Shown here: piece after piece, positions 22,200 to 35,136 of the stretch
How positions within the stretch are numbered: the stretch's first letter is position 1
Layout: each line of letters begins with the position of its first letter
Assembly (NCBI GenBank): GCA_023101885.1
Contig: JALPQD010000206.1
Span: 2,024,607 to 2,088,606, forward strand
Length of the DNA: 64,000 nt
Direction: 5' to 3'
Source: Typhlomys cinereus
Lineage: Eukaryota; Chordata; Mammalia; Rodentia; Platacanthomyidae
The notes under the pieces: generated by a model
What the model was told of the DNA's origin: nothing
The model's input: only the letters and a program-made list of their open reading frames with translations
The model's database searches: none
Program-made: the position numbers and the translations under genes

Positions 22200-24640
22200 C
22201 ACAGGACTCTTGGTGATTTAAGAGATAAAATTAAAAGTAGGTAATTTGGAGCAAAAAGGTGACACAGTCCCTAATACGTCAACAGTAAGCAACTGCTACC
22301 GTTTGCTTCATACTTTATAACCCGTACTTTCGATTCTAGTTATTTTTTTTGGATAATAATAAAGAAAACACCTACCAATAAATCCTAAAGGGTGGGGAAT
22401 GCTAAACAGCAAAACTTCTGCCACTTTGTTTGGCAGTAAATCCAGATGATGAATTGCTGAGACAGCTGTCTGGGAATGGCAGGAAGCAGATTGCTGTTGC
22501 CTGCTCAACATGTCAGAAGTATATTTGCTACTTTGAATATTTGAAGTATGAATGTCAATTGAATGCAGGCAAAGAAAGTGCTATTGATCACTTTGGGTGT
22601 AAATTTAATGTCCTTATAATACCAATAATACCACTTTGGAAATATTTGAGAACATTTAGGTGACGAGTGACCTGGAGTACACTGGAGGACTGAATACACC
22701 AGTGCAACATTCTCATGGAGGACACAAACTTTTCATTCATGATTTTCACTGTCACCTAAAAACAATACATAATCAAATCATGATACTGTGAACATATATT
22801 TGTTCAATGTTCACCATGGAAGATGTCCAAGGACCAGGATTAATTAATACATTGAATAAGTAAGTGTACTGACTGAATAATAATCATCATGAAAAGCCAT
22901 ACAAAGTTAAAATAAACTTTCATTCTTATATGGCAAGGACTAGTATATACTTTAATGTATACAGAAGCTAACATATTTAAAGGTCAATAGTTAAGAAAGC
23001 TAGGAAGTAAGAGACAAGGGTTGGGTGTGTTGTAAGATGAAATTAAGGAAGGTTTTTCACTGATATCATTGTTCATCAGTGGCATTAGTACACAGGATAA
23101 AATTAATACTTTTCTCTTATGTACCTGACTGGTACTGGACAAATCCAAAAATAGCTCTATGTCTTCAAACACTACATTGTATAATGGAAACTAAAACCTA
23201 GTACCATTACATTAGGGAATATGTGTACAGTGGTGACTACAATGTACAGAGTCCTAATTCATTGAATGTAGTTTCTTAACAACAAAGCCATCTTTAAGAA
23301 CATGTAATAAATAAAAAGATGTGTTTTCTGTTGGAAAGTATCAGTAAGATTTTTTTTCCTGTCCTGTGATTCATTGAACAATGCTTTCATCTCTCCTACA
23401 TAGATATCTGCTGTTAACAAAAATATCATTTATTTAAATCCACAAACAAAATGGAAAGAAAAGCAGATGTACATAGGCAATGATTGTAAGAAACAGACCT
23501 TAATTTGGAACACAAAGATGAAGCAAATAATGGATAGAATTATTCCTTATTTGGGAAAGAAAAGAAATGGCTATAATTTGGAAAATTATAGAAAATATGG
23601 AAAATTTTGGAAAAGCAAAAAGACACACACAAGTAAATGCTTTCCACAAAATAGAAATGATTCTTATTCTGATTCCACATATGAGTATTTGGAAAAATAA
23701 ACAGCAAAAATCATCATTTTCAATATAGCACCAAAGATAAGCTATAAAAGCATGACTCACATTGAATTCAGCTGATGCTAAACAAGGAAAACATGACATT
23801 AAAATCCATGGTACATATGACATGTTGGGCACAGGAAAGTACAGAACAAAATCATTGTGAATTATCCTAGGTAGAATCAATCAAGTGTGTAGATGGATAA
23901 CTTAATAAGAATCAGCAAGAAAAAAATGCAACTTAGGCACATAAACAAGATCCATTTCACAGAATTCAACAGGACACACAGGAGAAAGATTGAGGATAGT
24001 GAGTAGACAGGTCCTTTATCAATCTTGCATGACTGAAAGAAGGGAACACTTGGGAGGATGGCTGCATGTAGAAGGTAAAGCTATATTACAAACAGACTCT
24101 GGCCAGCAACGCCAGAGAAAGAATGTGATCACAGGAAAAGCTGACCTGCCTAAAATCCGGAGTGAGGACATGACTATGGGCAAAGCCATGATTGCCTTGT
24201 TTTTCCAGACAAATTGGTTATATTTAGTTTACTTTCTTATACAGTGAATTAAATGCTTTGAAAGTTCACCATCTCTTCATTCCCTTGTCATTGTAGTTTT
24301 ATAATGACTATTAATTTGTTCATCTATAAAACAAATTCACATGGGCCAAGTGGTTGCTGCTGAACCTCTACCTGACTCAGCAAACCACCTGATCTCACAT
24401 TTTCTGTATATGTTTTTGTTTTTTTTCTCTTCATTCTTGTACCATTCCCAACAGCGAAATGCTGCAAGAGCCACAGAAAACACTGCTGCTAAAGAAAACT
24501 ACGAAGATCCATGCAAACTTTTGATTTCTGGAGAAAAATAGTTTGATGCCTCTAGAAGCTGAACAGCAAAGTCTATAATCCTCAACCTTCAGGTGAAGAT
24601 TAAAAAGTACCTGGAGAAGATTTTTCTTCAAATTTGCTAT
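22200..24640. other. long stretch without recognised gene or repeat
   Basis: The longest frame (23500-23880, minus, 126 codons) is hydrophobic and cysteine-rich by chance composition, lacks any motif I know and has no supporting signals. A 66-codon frame at 24341-24541 (plus) ends in a stop and follows a T-rich tract, but a splice or coding origin cannot be supported. Confidence 0.4.
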
Positions 24641-25510
24641 GTTCTTTTTAATGAGATTTTAAAATTCATTATATATGCTATATATTCATATACATGATAT
24701 TGTGCCACGTAACCATCCACTAAGCAGAATCCTTTCTTTACTCCCTACCATTCCTTTCTCTCTCATCCCATCATGTAAGTCGACATTGCTGATCTAGATA
24801 ATCTCACATTGATTTTCATGTCTAAATGTGAGATTTTGTGAGTTTATGAAAACCAGCTTTAATTTATGACAGAAAACATGCAATACAGGGAAATTTGCAG
24901 AAGAGGGGGCAGTAAGATTGTAAGAGCCTAAAGATGAGGAGGAGCAATGACATGCAAGATACTCCACACCAGTTAAGTAATCATAATAGAACTTTGCATA
25001 CCTGCACAATGACCAACATATCATTGACCCCTTAAAGTCTAGCATGGATCACAGGCACTAGGATCCTTAGAGGCAAGGGATTAACAGCCACAATAGTGTT
25101 CCTATACTAAATGGGAACACAAGAAAGGGCTCTAGGCAATGCTACTGATTCCTTACAGCTCATTAGAAGAAGACCCAGAGGGAAGTTTGACATGCACAGT
25201 AAAGGATGTTTCAGGAATAGGGGGAGAAGAGGGCACTGGGAGAAAGGGAGGGAAGGGGGAAAGAAGGAGAAAAAGGGGGGAGGGAGCAAGGGAATCCAGG
25301 GAGGGGTGGAAGGAGGGAGGGGAATGGGATACCTATCAAGTTTGTATGAGTGGAAAAAAAAGACTGATTTAATTTAGTTATTTCAGTCGTCTCCATTTGC
25401 ATCCATTTCCCTGACAACAGCAGAATTTTTTTGTGGTTGAAAAAAATCCCATTGCGTATACATACCACATATTATTTATCCATTCCTGCTATTAGATACC
25501 ATAATAAGAA
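24640..25510 (-). mobile_element. ancient antisense L1 remnant, split by a younger L1
   Basis: Left of the insertion, CATGTCTAAATGTGAGATTTTG, and right of it, GTATACATACCACATATTATTTATCCATTCC, are decayed reverse-strand L1 3' sequences in the expected order. The younger L1 at 24.88-25.36 kb lies between them. Confidence 0.5.
24885..25362 (+). mobile_element. 5'-truncated L1 3' end
   Basis: Starts within GGGAAATTTGCAGAAGAGG and continues with GTAAGATTGTAAGAGCC, AAAGTCTAGCATGGATCAC and CACTAGGATCCTTAGAGG. A purine tract at 25.22-25.32 kb, CTATCAAGTTTGTATGAG and an A run complete it. Its closest relative is the 3' part of the inverted L1 at 33.5-34.2 kb. Possible TSD remnants (TTTAATTTA near 24.86 and 25.37 kb) are too short and worn to be sure. 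Confidence 0.85.
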
Positions 25511-26400
25511 TAGAAAAGTGGGGGGTGGGGTACAGAACATCTAGGAGCTGTGGGAAAATTTTGGACTATTTAATGCATAGTCATTAGAATCTCATGAGGA
25601 AAAAGAGTCATAATGAAGAAGAAATATATTTTTAAAAATTCAAATTTTGTAAGATGTAATGGTATTAAGTCTCCTAGCTGATGACTTTATAGAATCTAAT
25701 ATAAGATTCATTCTTGAATATAAACACCAAATATATTATGTACTAATTTTAGTAAGCAAAACAGATGAAGCAACCTGGGAACATCCAGAAGAATACAAGG
25801 AAAATAAATACAGAGAGGAGAAATAAAAATCACACAACAAAATAGTATCACAGAATGATGCTTTTAAAGTGCACAAGGAAAATGAAAATAAAAGACTCCA
25901 AGTAGTAACTGCCAGTCTAGACTGATCCTATCAGAGGAAATATCTACAGAAATTGAAAGTAAATCTATGAATTTTAAATGGAATGGATAGAACAAAATGG
26001 ATAGAACTCTTTACTATCATATCAGCATATTATGAACTATTAAAGATATCTTTACAATCAAGGATTACATTTTCTCACAAATTTTGAATCTGTAAAAAGA
26101 GATGAACATGGCTGGAAATGATAAGAGAGCCAGGTGATAATGTTGTGATTATGAGAGAATAAAAATTTGCATACTAGACAAAAGACAACTACTTTTTTCA
26201 CTCTCAAAAAGATTAGAATAAACACTTTCAGCAAATATATACATAACATATATGTTAATTGATCACAGACATTGTGAACTATGCATTGTAATTACTTTTA
26301 TTACATAATTATGTGACAGAAAATAATTATATGTCAATTCTATATATTAGTAATCACAGAAAAGATGCCCAATTATTAACTTGTAAAAATATGGAAATAT
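25510..26400. other. no gene recognised
   Basis: Unassigned A-rich sequence. AATGGATAGAACAAAATGGATAGAAC near 25.98 kb is a tiny tandem duplication. Confidence 0.45.
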
Positions 26401-26401
26401 G

Positions 26402-26515
26402 ACCAGACAGATGGAGACATGTGCCAATGGTTCCAGTTACTTTTGCAGCTAAAGTAGGAGGATTATTTATATCCAGTAATAAGAAGGCCATTTGGACAAT
26501 GCAGGATTATTCCCT
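26402..26515 (+). mobile_element. very old 7SL-derived (B1/proto-B1-like) SINE
   Basis: GGAGACATGTGCCAATGGTTCC, AGTTACTTTTGCAGCTAAAG, TAGGAGGATTATTTATATCC and AAGGCCATTTGGACAATGC align block by block to a 7SL-type SINE (pol III A box region, AGGAGGAT, GGCCA..TGG.CAA), with heavy decay. Confidence 0.45.
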
Positions 26516-26559
26516 CTAAAATTAGCTAATCAATTAATCAATCAATCAACAAAATGCTA

Positions 26560-26990
26560 CATTCCTACAAGAGTAACTAAAATTAAAAAAAGATGATAAT
26601 TCCAAGATCCCACTCTTGCATTTTTCCTCAAGATAAATAAAGACACATAACTATCATCATAAAAATATTTATTCTCGAATTCCAGTATCTCATAATATCC
26701 AAATTACCTATATACTCTACAGCTAAAATATGAGTAAATATAATTTGGAGAATCCACGGAATATTGCAGAGTATTCATCAGCAATAAGGTATGATGAACA
26801 ATATAAAATCAATCACTCATGCAGCAACGTGGATGAGTCATCAGTGCTTTCAAGTGAAGGAGTTCTATTTGAAAGTCTATACACTGTGTCATTCTGCTTG
26901 GTGACATTCTACAGTTTAAGGAGTAACTACAGAATAGAAACCAGTGATCTGCAGGTGGACAATGTTTGAGGAACATTTACTAAAAAGGCA
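26560..26990 (+). mobile_element. ancient L1 ORF2 3' remnant
   Basis: AATATTGCAGAGTATTCATCAGC followed by AATAAGGTATGATGAAC and GCAGCAACGTGGATGAGTC are decayed forms of the conserved L1 ORF2 C-terminal and downstream sequence found in most mammals. Confidence 0.55.
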
Positions 26991-28560
26991 TGTAGGGGGT
27001 TTAGTCACTTATGGGACTGAAATAAATCTGGCTGTAGCTTTTGGTTACTTAATATTATATGTTTGCAAAACTTCATACAATGTTATCTTTGCGCCTGTAC
27101 ATAAATTTTGCATCATTGAATTGCAAATGATACTCTAACCAAATGCTAATTGTCCTATATGGAAATCATGCATCATGGATGTAATTTTTAATTTCCCATT
27201 GTTCTCTTCACATTTTGTGGCTATACATCTCAGTACACATGTACCTTTGTATCAATTTGCAGAAAATATTATGAAATATGTGAAAGGACATATTGAGAAG
27301 AGTTTGGGACTGGAATGTGAAAGTACTAAGTGTTCCCTCTTTATAGAATGCTTAGAGGAGAAAGATAAGCAAGGGACTCTACTTCCTAATATGCTAATGA
27401 TGTCATAGACATTGTGAAAGTCAAAATTCTAATCTCTGAATTTTTTTCCACTTGGTTCATATAAATAATTTACTGTTAAGAAAATTTTAACATGTAATCT
27501 TATGGAAAAATATCATATAAGGTAAGGTATAAAAGATCTTATGTGTGGATTAAAATGCTTACTTTATTAGAATCAGTTACACAGTTTTGAAAAATTCAGA
27601 CAAACCTTGTATTATATCCGAAATGGATAGAAAAATTATCCATGCTTTGTAATGCTCCCTCAAGACTTGCATCTTAATAATGGTTAAGATTTAAATTTTA
27701 TGTATATGATTCTGTCATTCTATCATTTGTGCTATTTCAATAACATTAGAAATTCTAAAAGAATTGTCCAGTTGGATTACAGATTTTTGTCACAATGTTG
27801 CTTTAATATTACCACTTAAATAAAAATGCATCTAGTTCAATCCAGCTGGTCACGCATGTAGGAGTTTTTAAATTTTTTTTCATTGATATCCAAAGGTACA
27901 TCAGTCTCCTGATTGCTTGGCTTGCCAGTGTGATTTTTACAAGGACTTGTGTTCTTTATGTGCCTGTGCTCTGCCATTTTAGTGTTTGCTTCAGTCTCAG
28001 GCTGGTACCAGAAGATTGAAATTTTCCAGCTCTGTCATCCAAGCAGCTTCTAGAAGAAGAAATATTTACAGTGACTTGCTAAGAATACTGATGAAAGTTT
28101 TTCAGTAGCTCTCAGCAGATTTCTGCTCTCCACTCATCTGCCATATTTAGGTTGCATGCTCAGAAGGAGAATGGAATTAACATTTCAGCAGTCAGATGTA
28201 GTCCTGGTAAGAGATACAGTGTCACTTTTTCCTGCTGAATTAAGAGAGATTAACAAAGAAAGAGTCGATGTTATGTGGACATGAAGAATGAACTATGACC
28301 TACTACCCAATATGAAAAGGAGGTGAACTATGTAATAGAGTTTTGGACCCAAATGTAGTGCAGAAATTTCAAAACATGATTTAATAAACAAGTACCATGA
28401 CAAAGTGCCTTGCTTTGAAATGTTAGCCTATGAAGTAAGCGCTGTTAAAAGATTTGTATATTTACAGTAAAAAAAAGAGAGAAACCTGTATCATTTGTTC
28501 ATCCTCTTCTAATCCTTCCAAGAATCAGCCAGAGCCAGGTATATTATTCTGTGCAATTCA
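26990..28560. other. no gene recognised
   Basis: Unassigned. The part at 27.84-28.25 kb is less AT-rich than its flanks, with normal single-copy texture, but shows no open frame or repeat landmark. Confidence 0.4.
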
Positions 28561-28679
28561 TGTAATTCCAATATACAGACTCTTGTGCTAGACATCTATC
28601 ACTTACCATAAAATATTCAGGATTTATTCATGCTGTACTATGTATCAATGTTTAACATTGTTATGCCTGAGCAAATTTC

Positions 28680-31010
28680 TGATTATTTGATATGTTTTAT
28701 TTTATTTACCATTCAGCAGTTGATGAACACTTTAATTGCTTCTACTTTTATACATTGTGAATGATGTTCTTTAAATTACTTTCATTTGTTGTATGTTACA
28801 TGAACATATTAGCAGATTAACATTCCTATGCATTTATGTGTACAGTCCAGAGTTAAACCTTTCTTTCTTCTTTAATCATTTTCCACCTTTCTTTGTGAGA
28901 AAACGCTTCCAACAGAAACTTTGATTCACTGCTTGACTAGACAAGCTAGCTGCATTGTCTCCTGGGTCTCCCTGTCTCTACCTCTGAGCCCTGGGAATAC
29001 CAGGTCCATTCTCATAATGTGCTACAAATAACGTATGTCTGAACACTCTCCCCAACCCTACTTCTTTCTCATGCTTTTGTGATTATCAAAGGTACATCTT
29101 TTGGCAACGCTATGTTCTCATTCCACTTCAAATATATCTGGAAATGAAATTATAAGGTTAAATGACATTAAAATCAACTTTTGTAGGAATTTCAATGTTT
29201 TCCCTGGTAGGTGAAACTTTAATACCATTATTTCCCTATAACCTTTTCAATACTTAATATCTTTTGTATTGATAATAATCATCTTAAGACACTAGACAGT
29301 ACTATATTTTGGTTTTTATTTCATTTTCCTGGAGGCAAAAATATGATAGTAGTCTTCTTACATGCATAAAAAATATTTGGACATGTTTTTTAATGGAAAA
29401 CCTTACTTCTTTTGTAATTGGGTAACCTAAATATTTTTTATTGATCTTTAAGAATTCTTTGTATGATCCAGAAACAAGTTCCTCAAAAAATAGGCATGGG
29501 ATTTTCAAACATCAATTCTTTATGCATTCTTTATGCATCTTAATTTCATTCTCCATATTGTATTTGAACTGTTTTCATTGTGAAGAAGTTCAATTTATAT
29601 ATTTTTCTTTTTTGCTATGCATTTGGCACCAGATGTACAAATCTATGGTAAAGTCAGAGACTGTGAAATTTTTAAGTTCTACTGAACTTTCTATTGTGCC
29701 AATGTCACATCCTATCTGAAGATTACTGAAAGTTTGTATTTAGTATTGAATAAAGAATGCTTTCTATTTTTCAAGTTAGTTTTGACTTCAGAGTTCCTTT
29801 GGTTCTCATACTGATTCTGAGGTGATTAGTGTTTATTGCAAAGCATCCCATAGACATTTTGAATGCACATGACCTTGAATTTGATGAATATTACCACCTA
29901 AATACTCTATTTTTCAGTGCATGAAAATGAGATCTATTTCTATTTATTTGTATTTTAAATTTCTGTTGATAATAGTTGATAAAATAGTCATACCTTTCCA
30001 TATTGCCTTTAAGTATTTTATTCTTTGATGCCTTTTAAATAGTAATTTTTTAATTTCCTTCTCACATTTTTCATTATCAGTGCTTTAAGACACATGTATT
30101 GAATTTTGATTTTCTTTGTGCAATCTTGCAAAACAAGTTTATTAATTAGTGGTGTTTCCAGTGCATTTCTCAGGACAATGTATAATAAAATGCCATCTGT
30201 GAATGAACAGAGACAGTTTTATGACTTCCTTTGCCATCTGTGTGTCTTTCCTCTCTCCTGCTTGTGTGCTATGTCTGAAACCTCCAGTGCAACAATGCAA
30301 AGAAATTCCCAATATGAGCAACTTTGGTCTGTTTCTGAGCTTAGGGAAAGGCATTCAGTCATTCACATTGTGTTAGGTAAGATGTGGTATTCTCTGTGCA
30401 TCTTCATGTACACATATGTAAACCTGTACTTTATTTCTTTCAATTGAGGGTACTCTCTTCCTAATACATTGAACATTTTTATTAGGAACATATTTTGATT
30501 TCATCAATAATTTTCTGCATATTTTGATGAGCATGGCTGCTCACTTACTTTTATGAGATGCATTCATTAATTAGTGAATTGAGTCCAACTAATATTTCTT
30601 AGATAAATACTACTTGCTAATCATTTTGATTTGCTCTTGTATCAGTAAACACAATTTACTGATAGTGTTGAGACTTTTTGTTCCTATATTCAAAAATATT
30701 TTGATCCACAATTTTATTTTCTTGTTATAGATTCATTTATCTTCTTAATTAAAATACTGTTGTTCTCAAAGAATGACTTTCCATGAATTTGTGAAGAATG
30801 GAAAGTAATTTTCTTTTAAATTTATGTTTGGATTCAACATTGCAGACTTGAAACCCAGAATTTTATTTCTGCTAGTATTTTTTTCTATCTATTCAGTCTA
30901 TATTTCTCACAAGTTTTCAGATTTTTGAGTCTTCTTGACTCAGGGTCAAAAGTTCATAACATTCTAAGAATTTGTTCCATTTCATCTAAAGTATCTAACC
31001 TGAAATAAAG
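28680..31010 (-). mobile_element. ancient antisense L1 ORF2 remnant, 2.3 kb
   Basis: Reverse-strand L1 ORF2 landmarks occur in correct order along the plus strand. They are CAGTTGATGAACACTTTAATTGC (28.71 kb), ATCTGGAAATGAAATTATAAGG (29.13), TAAGAATTCTTTGTATGATCC (29.45), TGGCACCAGATGTACAAATC (29.62), CATCTGTGAATGAACAGAGAC (30.19) and CTAAGAATTTGTTCCATTTC (30.96). The GAATGAACAGAGAC site corresponds to the YADD-region downstream sequence of L1 reverse transcriptase. All frames are destroyed. It is far older than L1-A and L1-B. Confidence 0.7.
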
Positions 31011-31575
31011 TTTCTTTCCCACTGAGCTAGAAATAGGGGTGGATGGAGGGAGGAGCAAGGTCATGATTCAAATGTCACAGATTTTCACTCTTGCTACCCA
31101 ATTTTTATAGATTTTCTTATGTAACTTCATCTGCTTTTCTATGTGCCTTCAGAATAGTTCGGGATATTTTTAAACACTTGGGTTTTGATCACTTTTGCTA
31201 GAGCTGCATTTTATGGAGGTGAAAGTCTGTGGATTCTGTCACTCTGCTATCCTGGAAGAATAAATTTTATTGTAGTTTACTTTGAGCATAACATGTATCT
31301 GTTTCTAAGTCTCCATGGATTCATCATATATTCAGTGATCTTTTAAAGTCCATTTGAATTACTATTTACAATAGACTGTTGTCAGAGTTTGATCTGTTAC
31401 ACTATTTATATGGGTTCATTTTCAAGAGCGTCTATACTTCTGACTATCAAGCAAACAGCAAAACCTCTGGTTTCATTAAATTTCTCATCAAAATATGCTC
31501 TATCCTCTCATTGTTCCCACACAAACAGTTTTCTGCATCTGTTCCTCAAGAGACCCATGGTTTTAATTAATTAAC
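31010..31575. other. no gene recognised
   Basis: Unassigned sequence between the ancient L1 and an MLT1-like fragment. Confidence 0.4.
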
Positions 31576-31745
31576 TGTTTCAGTTGTTATAACCCAGCAT
31601 CCTAAGCTAGATTATTAACCAATGAAAATTTATTTTTCAAAGTTCTGGAGTCTAGTTCAAGATCTGGGCAATTACCTACATATCTGGGGAAAGCATTCTT
31701 CTGGAATTGTGAAATGACCTTTTGTATTGTGTTTTCTCATGGCCT
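31575..31745 (-). mobile_element. MLT1-type MaLR LTR fragment, antisense
   Basis: CAGTTGTTATAACCCAGCATCC, GAAAATTTATTTTTCAAAGTTC, TGGAGTCTAGTTCAAGATC and GTGTTTTCTCATGGCC align to the reverse complement of MLT1 (GCTATAACA, AATTTATTTCTCACAGTTCTGG, AAGTCCAAGATCAAGG, TCCTCACATGGC). MLT1 is shared by all placental mammals, so this is one of the oldest identifiable insertions here. Confidence 0.6.
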
Positions 31746-31768
31746 TGTCTCAGTGTGCATGCACAAGC

Positions 31769-31797
31769 ATGCTTGTGTGTGTGTGTGTGTGTGTGTG
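31769..31797. repeat. (TG)n microsatellite, short
   Basis: About 14 TG units next to GCATGCACAAGCATGC, a short palindromic purine-pyrimidine alternation. Confidence 0.9.
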
Positions 31798-31799
31798 CA

Positions 31800-32989
31800 T
31801 GTGTAGAGAAGAGAGCAATGTGGACTCTCATGCATCCTATTGTACTAACACTAGAATGTTATGTCAAGATCACAAATCTATGATATTCTTTCATTCTAGT
31901 TATTTCCTTAGACAAATTATTTCCAAATGCAGTCTCAATATAAACAAATTCTGAAGAATTCAAATATTTGGTTCATAACAATGTTTGGAATTTTAGTATT
32001 GTGTTCTAGAACTTCATACTAACTTCCTTATTTTTAGAAAATAATGAATAAAAGAAGTACCATTCTTCACTATTCAATTCATGGTTTCAATTTAACTCTC
32101 ATTTTACTTTTTTATACACTGACCTAAAATCTAATTTTATGTAATTATTTTCTAATTAACCCTTCTAACATTCCTTAATTTTATAAATTGATTCTCCACA
32201 CTAACTAAAGAATTTCTAATGTGATATTAGAACTGATGGGAATATAAAATACTACCAAAGGTATAATTCTTCATTACTTTAAGTCAACAATCATGTTTGG
32301 AACTTACTTTTGCATCTGAAATACATTTTTGCTTGTCTCTTAACCCGAATTTTTCTCTTGTCCTTGTGACAATGTGCCACTGTTAAATCTTGAAACACCT
32401 GAAAACTTTGAGTGCATGATAGCCATTAATCTCACATGATTAAAGCAGAATAGCATTTGATCATTATTTTCACCATCAAAAACAACTATTATAATACAAA
32501 AAGAGATTTCAGTCTTTACCAACTCAGTCATAGAAGACAGTGGACTAGGATATTCAAACTAATTTGTAAATAATTTATGTTTCATTAAAAATTTTTGTGA
32601 AAACATTGCAATTTTTTTCAATTTATCAATGTTTCTTCATGTCATGATCTTGTTTTCTTACTACCATCATTCCATGTTGTCTTTTTGCAAAAAAGGAAAA
32701 TGACCCAAATACATATTGGAGAAAAAAATGAATATCCCTTTGTAAGTTCCCCAATCATTATTATAAATGTTCATGTGGAAAAACTTTTTAAGAAAAACTT
32801 TCAGTATGATCAAGGTTAAGCTTTGAAATTAAGAGGATACACTCATGTGCTTGATTAACAGTGCATAGTTGTTTACTAAATATTTTAGATATTTTCTTCA
32901 ATGAAAGGTGGCAGTCAAAAGAACAGTTCTTTCATGACTTACACTTTGGATAAGTGTTTTTATCATGAATTCATGTAACTGTCTTTTAA
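31800..32989. other. no gene recognised
   Basis: Strongly AT-rich unassigned sequence up to the TSD of the inverted L1. Confidence 0.45.
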
Positions 32990-33003
32990 AAATAAATATT
33001 GAA

Positions 33004-34176
33004 TAAAGTCTTACTATAAAAGTAGATTCAAAGGTAGATGGGATAAGAGTAGGAGACCACGGTAAGCGGAGGGTCAGTCTCCCATTTGGAGGATGGTTAC
33101 TATCCATCTGCTAGTCTCTATGCCTTCCCTGACTGGTAAGATCAAATCCTTTCAGTTGCCAGTGACCAGGAAGGAAAGTCTGTGAGCTTAACCAGATGTC
33201 TCATTACTTACTTGCAGTCCTTGATGGTGGCCTATTTTCTCTGCTGTAGCATGATCCCCTCTCTCCTTGTTTCTGGCGGGGCCCTCCTTCCCCTTCCCTC
33301 CTGTTTATAATCTTTGCAATTACTGTAGGTATTACAGAGAATAATCTCTGAGCATGTCACTAACTGGGTTTAGTACTAGGATCCACCTATCATGGAGTAC
33401 ATACGGAGCTGAATTTTCTGTGTCTGGGATACTTTGCTCAGTATAATTTTTTCTAATTCCATCCATTTCCCAGGAAATTTTATTAATTCATCTTTTTTTG
33501 ATGGCTGAGTAGTATTCCACTGTATATTTTAAGAGCCTCTTATTTCTGGCTAGGAGGAGACATCCAATACCAATCAGGATAGAGCCAAGGGCGATGCAGG
33601 AACAGCAAAACAGAAAAAAAAAAACAATTCAGAACATCAGAGACCCTACATTAATCACCAGGAACCAGGCCAGCCTAATGTCTCCCCATCCTAAAGCTCA
33701 GAGAAATTTGCAGAAGAGGAGACGGTAAGGTTGTAAGAGCCTAAAGATGGGGAGAAGCAATGATATGCAAGATACTTCACACCAGTTAGGACCGAAGTAA
33801 CCATAATAAAACTTTGTATGACCTGCATAATGACCAGCATAACATTGATTCCCCAAAGTCTAGCATGGATCACAGAAACTAGGATCCTTAGAAGCGAGGG
33901 ATTAACAGCCACAATAGTGTTCCTATACTAAAGGGAAACACAAAAAAGAGCTCTAGACAATGTCACTGAGTCCTTACACCTCATCAGAAGAGGAGGATCC
34001 AGAGGAAAGTTTGACATGCACAGAAAAGGATGCTCCAGGAATTGGGGGAGGGGGGCTGGGAGAAAGGGAAGGGTGGAAGGAAGAGGAAAACGGGGGAAGA
34101 AACAAGGGGATCTGGGGAGGATGGAGGGATAGGAAAAATGTATGATGTATGAGTGGGAAAATTAATTAATTAAAAT
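33004..34176 (+). mobile_element. L1 insertion with 5' inversion (twin priming), with TSD
   Basis: The right part (about 33530-34176, plus) is an L1 3' UTR: GGCTAGGAGGAGACATCC, GGATCACAGAAACTAGGATCC, a purine tract at 34.04-34.13 kb and an AT-rich tail. The left part (33004-about 33527) is L1 in the opposite orientation: GGTAGATGGGATAAGAGTAGG, TTGATGGTGGCCTATTTTC, GATGGCTGAGTAGTATTCC, covering the ORF2 end and start of the 3' UTR. In L1-A the two parts are nearly adjacent. The 14 bp AAATAAATATTGAA flanks the whole unit at 32990-33003 and 34177-34190. A single TSD around two opposed pieces of one element is the signature of twin priming. Confidence 0.92.
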
Positions 34177-34261
34177 AAATAAATATTGAAAAGCAGATAA
34201 TGATCAAGTTGCTGCATAATCTATATTTGAAGGAAGTGTTGTTCCATCAGACTTTCCCATG

Positions 34262-34286
34262 AAACTATTGAATTTTATTTATTCAT

Positions 34287-34354
<68 letters not shown>
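34262..34354. repeat. (TATC)n array
   Basis: About 20 TATC units. The complement of this unit is GATA, so it is in inverted orientation to the array at 34.47-34.62 kb. Confidence 0.95.
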
Positions 34355-34467
34355 TTCAGAAGAGTGGCTGAGGAGATGCCTCTGTAGTTAAATAAAGCAA
34401 AAGAACCCAAATTTAGATCCCTAGATCCAGTGCAAAAGATGCTATCAGCTTATACTCTAGTCCTGGA

Positions 34468-34622
<155 letters not shown>

Positions 34623-34629
34623 AACAGTG

Positions 34630-35050
34630 CCATGGTTAGGCAGACGTGTCAACTTGACAGTTGAGGGTTTGATCTCTGGACACATTTGTGAAGAATTTGT
34701 AGTTGAGTTAAGCCCAGAATGAAACTGAAGGAAATTATCTAACTGATGGGGAAGATCCAACCTATGGTGGGTGGGAGTAGGCTGTGGAATAAATAACAGA
34801 GAGATTGAGAGAGTGATGATCCTTGTGTACACTTGGGTAGACATATTAGTCTGGCAAATAAGGATTGTCCCTCTCTCAGCCATTATGTAGAGATGGTGTG
34901 GTCAGTTCCCTTGACCCCGGTGTTGGTGCATGCTCCCCTGACAAGCTGGACTCCAGACTGTAACTGGACTATCTGTAAGAAAATAAACCCCTATTCCCTT
35001 AAGCCATTTGATCATCATTTATCAGCAACCATGCGGGTGAACTGCAAAAG
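34630..35050 (+). mobile_element. LTR-like interspersed repeat, sense
   Basis: GTGTCAACTTGACAGTTGAGG, GGTTTGATCTCTGGACACATTTG, CTGATGGGGAAGATCCAACC, GGTGGGTGGGAGTAGG, and TCTGGCAAATAAGGATTG then TCCCTCTCTCA, then GTAAGAAAATAAACCCC. This is the most complete member of the family in the window. The 3' end with AATAAA and a CCCTTAAG run resembles MaLR/LTR termini. The repeat sits exactly between two GATA arrays. Confidence 0.65.
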
Positions 35051-35052
35051 AT

Positions 35053-35080
35053 AAATAGGTAGGTAGGTAGATAGATAGAT

Positions 35081-35127
<47 letters not shown>

Positions 35128-35136
35128 GATAAATAG
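35053..35136. repeat. (GATA)n array with GGTA start
   Basis: Three GGTA units, then about 16 GATA units with one GATGATA slip. It follows directly on the 3' end of the LTR-like repeat. Confidence 0.95.

Noticed and set aside
23500..23880. 126-codon frame, minus strand
   Set aside because: No motif, no flanking signals, and an overlapping 77-codon frame on the other strand; within the range expected by chance in AT-rich DNA of this length.
24857..25378. TSD for the L1 at 24.9 kb
   Set aside because: Only a worn TTTAATTTA match was found in AT-rich DNA; not strong enough to claim.
30106..30447. 113-codon frame with Cys-rich sequence
   Set aside because: It falls within the ancient antisense L1 and runs opposite to its coding strand.
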